The position numbers were made by a program, and so were the translations under genes. This document shows, piece by piece, positions 63,134 to 64,000 of a DNA stretch of 64,000 bases. Below the pieces are notes generated by a model that was not told the origin of the DNA, did not search any database, and worked only from the letters and a program-made list of their open reading frames with translations. The DNA is from RYN-428 sp035551995. Lineage in GTDB: Bacteria > Planctomycetota > Phycisphaerae > Tepidisphaerales > Tepidisphaeraceae. Within the stretch, counting starts at the first letter, position 1; each line of letters starts with the position of its first letter. Location of the stretch: NCBI GenBank assembly GCA_035551995.1, contig DASZME010000067.1, positions 1-64,000 of the forward strand. The letters run 5' to 3'.

Positions 63134-64000
63134 TCATGTTTTCCAAATCCAGTTTCGCACTTCCGGCATATCCAGGCCGTGCGCGCGAATGTACTGTTTA
63201 TGCTGGATCAATTTGTTCTGCACCATCTGTTTTAGATACGATCCCTTGTCACCTAGGCTCGGCAGCCGATCGATCACGTCTTGCACGAGGTGAAAACGAT
63301 CGAGATCGTTCATGACCGTCATGTCGAACGGCGTGGTGATCGTTCCCTCTTCCTTGTAACCCCGAACGTGTAGATTGTGATGATTCGTTCGACGGTATGT
63401 CAGCCTGTGAATCAGCCACGGATAGCCGTGGAAGGCGAAAATCACTGGCTTGCTTTTCGTGAACAATGAATCGAAATCCGTATCGCTCAACCCATGCGGA
63501 TGCTCGGTGTCTGGCTCCAGTTTCATCAGATCGACGACATTGACGACCCTGATTTTGACCTCCGGCAAATGCTCGCGCAGGATGGAAACCGCAGCCAGCG
63601 TTTCCAGCGTCGGCACATCGCCGGCACATGCCATCACAACGTCCGGCTCGATATCGCGATCATTGCTCGCCCAATCCCAAATGCCGATCCCTTGGGCACA
63701 ATGAACCGCCGCCGCCTCCATGCTGAGCCAATAGGGCGCCGGATGTTTGCCGGCGACGACCACGTTTACATAGTGACGGCTGCGAAGACAGTGATCCATG
63801 ACGGATAACAAACAGTTTGCGTCCGGCGGAAGATAAACCCGCACGATCTCCGCTTTTTTGTTGACGACGTGATCGAGAAAGCCGGGGTCCTGATGGGTAA
63901 ACCCGTTGTGGTCCTGGCGCCAGACGTGGGACGAGAGGAGGTAATTCAGCGACGCGATTCGCCGCCGCCAGGGAATATCCCGCGTGATTTTCAGCCATTT
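63134..64000 (-). CDS. xfp: phosphoketolase, C-terminal part (cut by window edge)
   Basis: Phosphoketolase splits xylulose-5-phosphate or fructose-6-phosphate to acetyl phosphate. Only the last 288 codons lie in the window; the frame is open to position 64000 and the start is beyond it. Family segments seen are SSHVWRQDHNGFTHQDPGF, VRVYLPPDANCLLSV, FAFHGYPWLIHRLTYRR and a C-terminal RAHGLDMPEVRNW. An internal GTG at 63844 is not the true start. The gene converges with the CsbD-type gene. Confidence 0.93.
   Translation of the reverse strand, partial: KWLKITRDIPWRRRIASLNYLLSSHVWRQDHNGFTHQDPGFLDHVVNKKAEIVRVYLPPDANCLLSVMDHCLRSRHYVNVVVAGKHPAPYWLSMEAAAVHCAQGIGIWDWASNDRDIEPDVVMACAGDVPTLETLAAVSILREHLPEVKIRVVNVVDLMKLEPDTEHPHGLSDTDFDSLFTKSKPVIFAFHGYPWLIHRLTYRRTNHHNLHVRGYKEEGTITTPFDMTVMNDLDRFHLVQDVIDRLPSLGDKGSYLKQMVQNKLIQHKQYIRAHGLDMPEVRNWIWKT

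Overview
The window looks like chromosomal DNA of a planctomycete, most likely of the Phycisphaerae/Tepidisphaera-like branch. That placement is inferred from protein content: a DUF1501 protein next to a cytochrome/DUF1549/DUF1553 protein, a PVC-type CxxCH heme protein with HEAT repeats, PQQ-like propellers with Tat signals, and a MoxR/DUF58/BatA-type cluster. LptD, MlaD/E/F and an RND pump indicate a Gram-negative envelope. No rRNA, tRNA or CRISPR array was found.

Positions 1 to about 6770 differ from the rest. They are visibly less GC-rich, all genes lie on the minus strand, and most genes end at their own intrinsic terminator. They encode a primase-polymerase/DUF3987 helicase-like replication protein, a DUF3102-like protein, a small zinc-ribbon protein, two unknown small proteins and a large serine recombinase. 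An array of 11-bp iteron-like repeats in both orientations lies just past the replication gene. This looks like one end of an integrated, self-replicating or satellite-type element without structural genes; its far end is outside the window.

From 6.8 to 22.5 kb there is an acyl-CoA desaturase, a divergent ECF sigma/anti-sigma pair, rimO, a 1-kb gap with an aspartic-protease-like remnant, lptD, a DUF202 membrane protein, an RND pump with its adaptor, a lipoprotein, a MoaB-type protein, an Spy-like exported protein and an FmdB-type zinc ribbon. From 22.8 to 27.6 kb lies the DUF1501 + DUF1549/DUF1553 pair. From 27.9 to 41.2 kb a phosphatase gene precedes a tightly overlapping moxR, DUF58, two BatA-like and one DUF4175-like genes, followed by a squalene-cyclase-like toroid protein.

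From 41.7 to 50.8 kb a minus-strand block encodes a PQQ-like propeller, a large heme/HEAT protein, an amidohydrolase coupled to rhamnulokinase, and a Gfo/Idh/MocA oxidoreductase, suggesting sugar catabolism. From 51.1 to 59.1 kb there are a site-2 protease, a NUDIX hydrolase, a PilZ protein, and an mlaE-mlaF-mlaD lipid-transport operon preceded by a STAS protein and an RsbW-like kinase. The right end has a clade-2 catalase, an alpha/beta hydrolase, a CsbD-type protein and a phosphoketolase cut by the window edge.

The intergenic DNA is rich in structure: a dispersed palindromic REP-like family (at least six good copies), two foldback cassettes of similar design, a perfect 34-bp hairpin, and a 14-bp tandem repeat that fills the gap between the STAS gene and mlaE.
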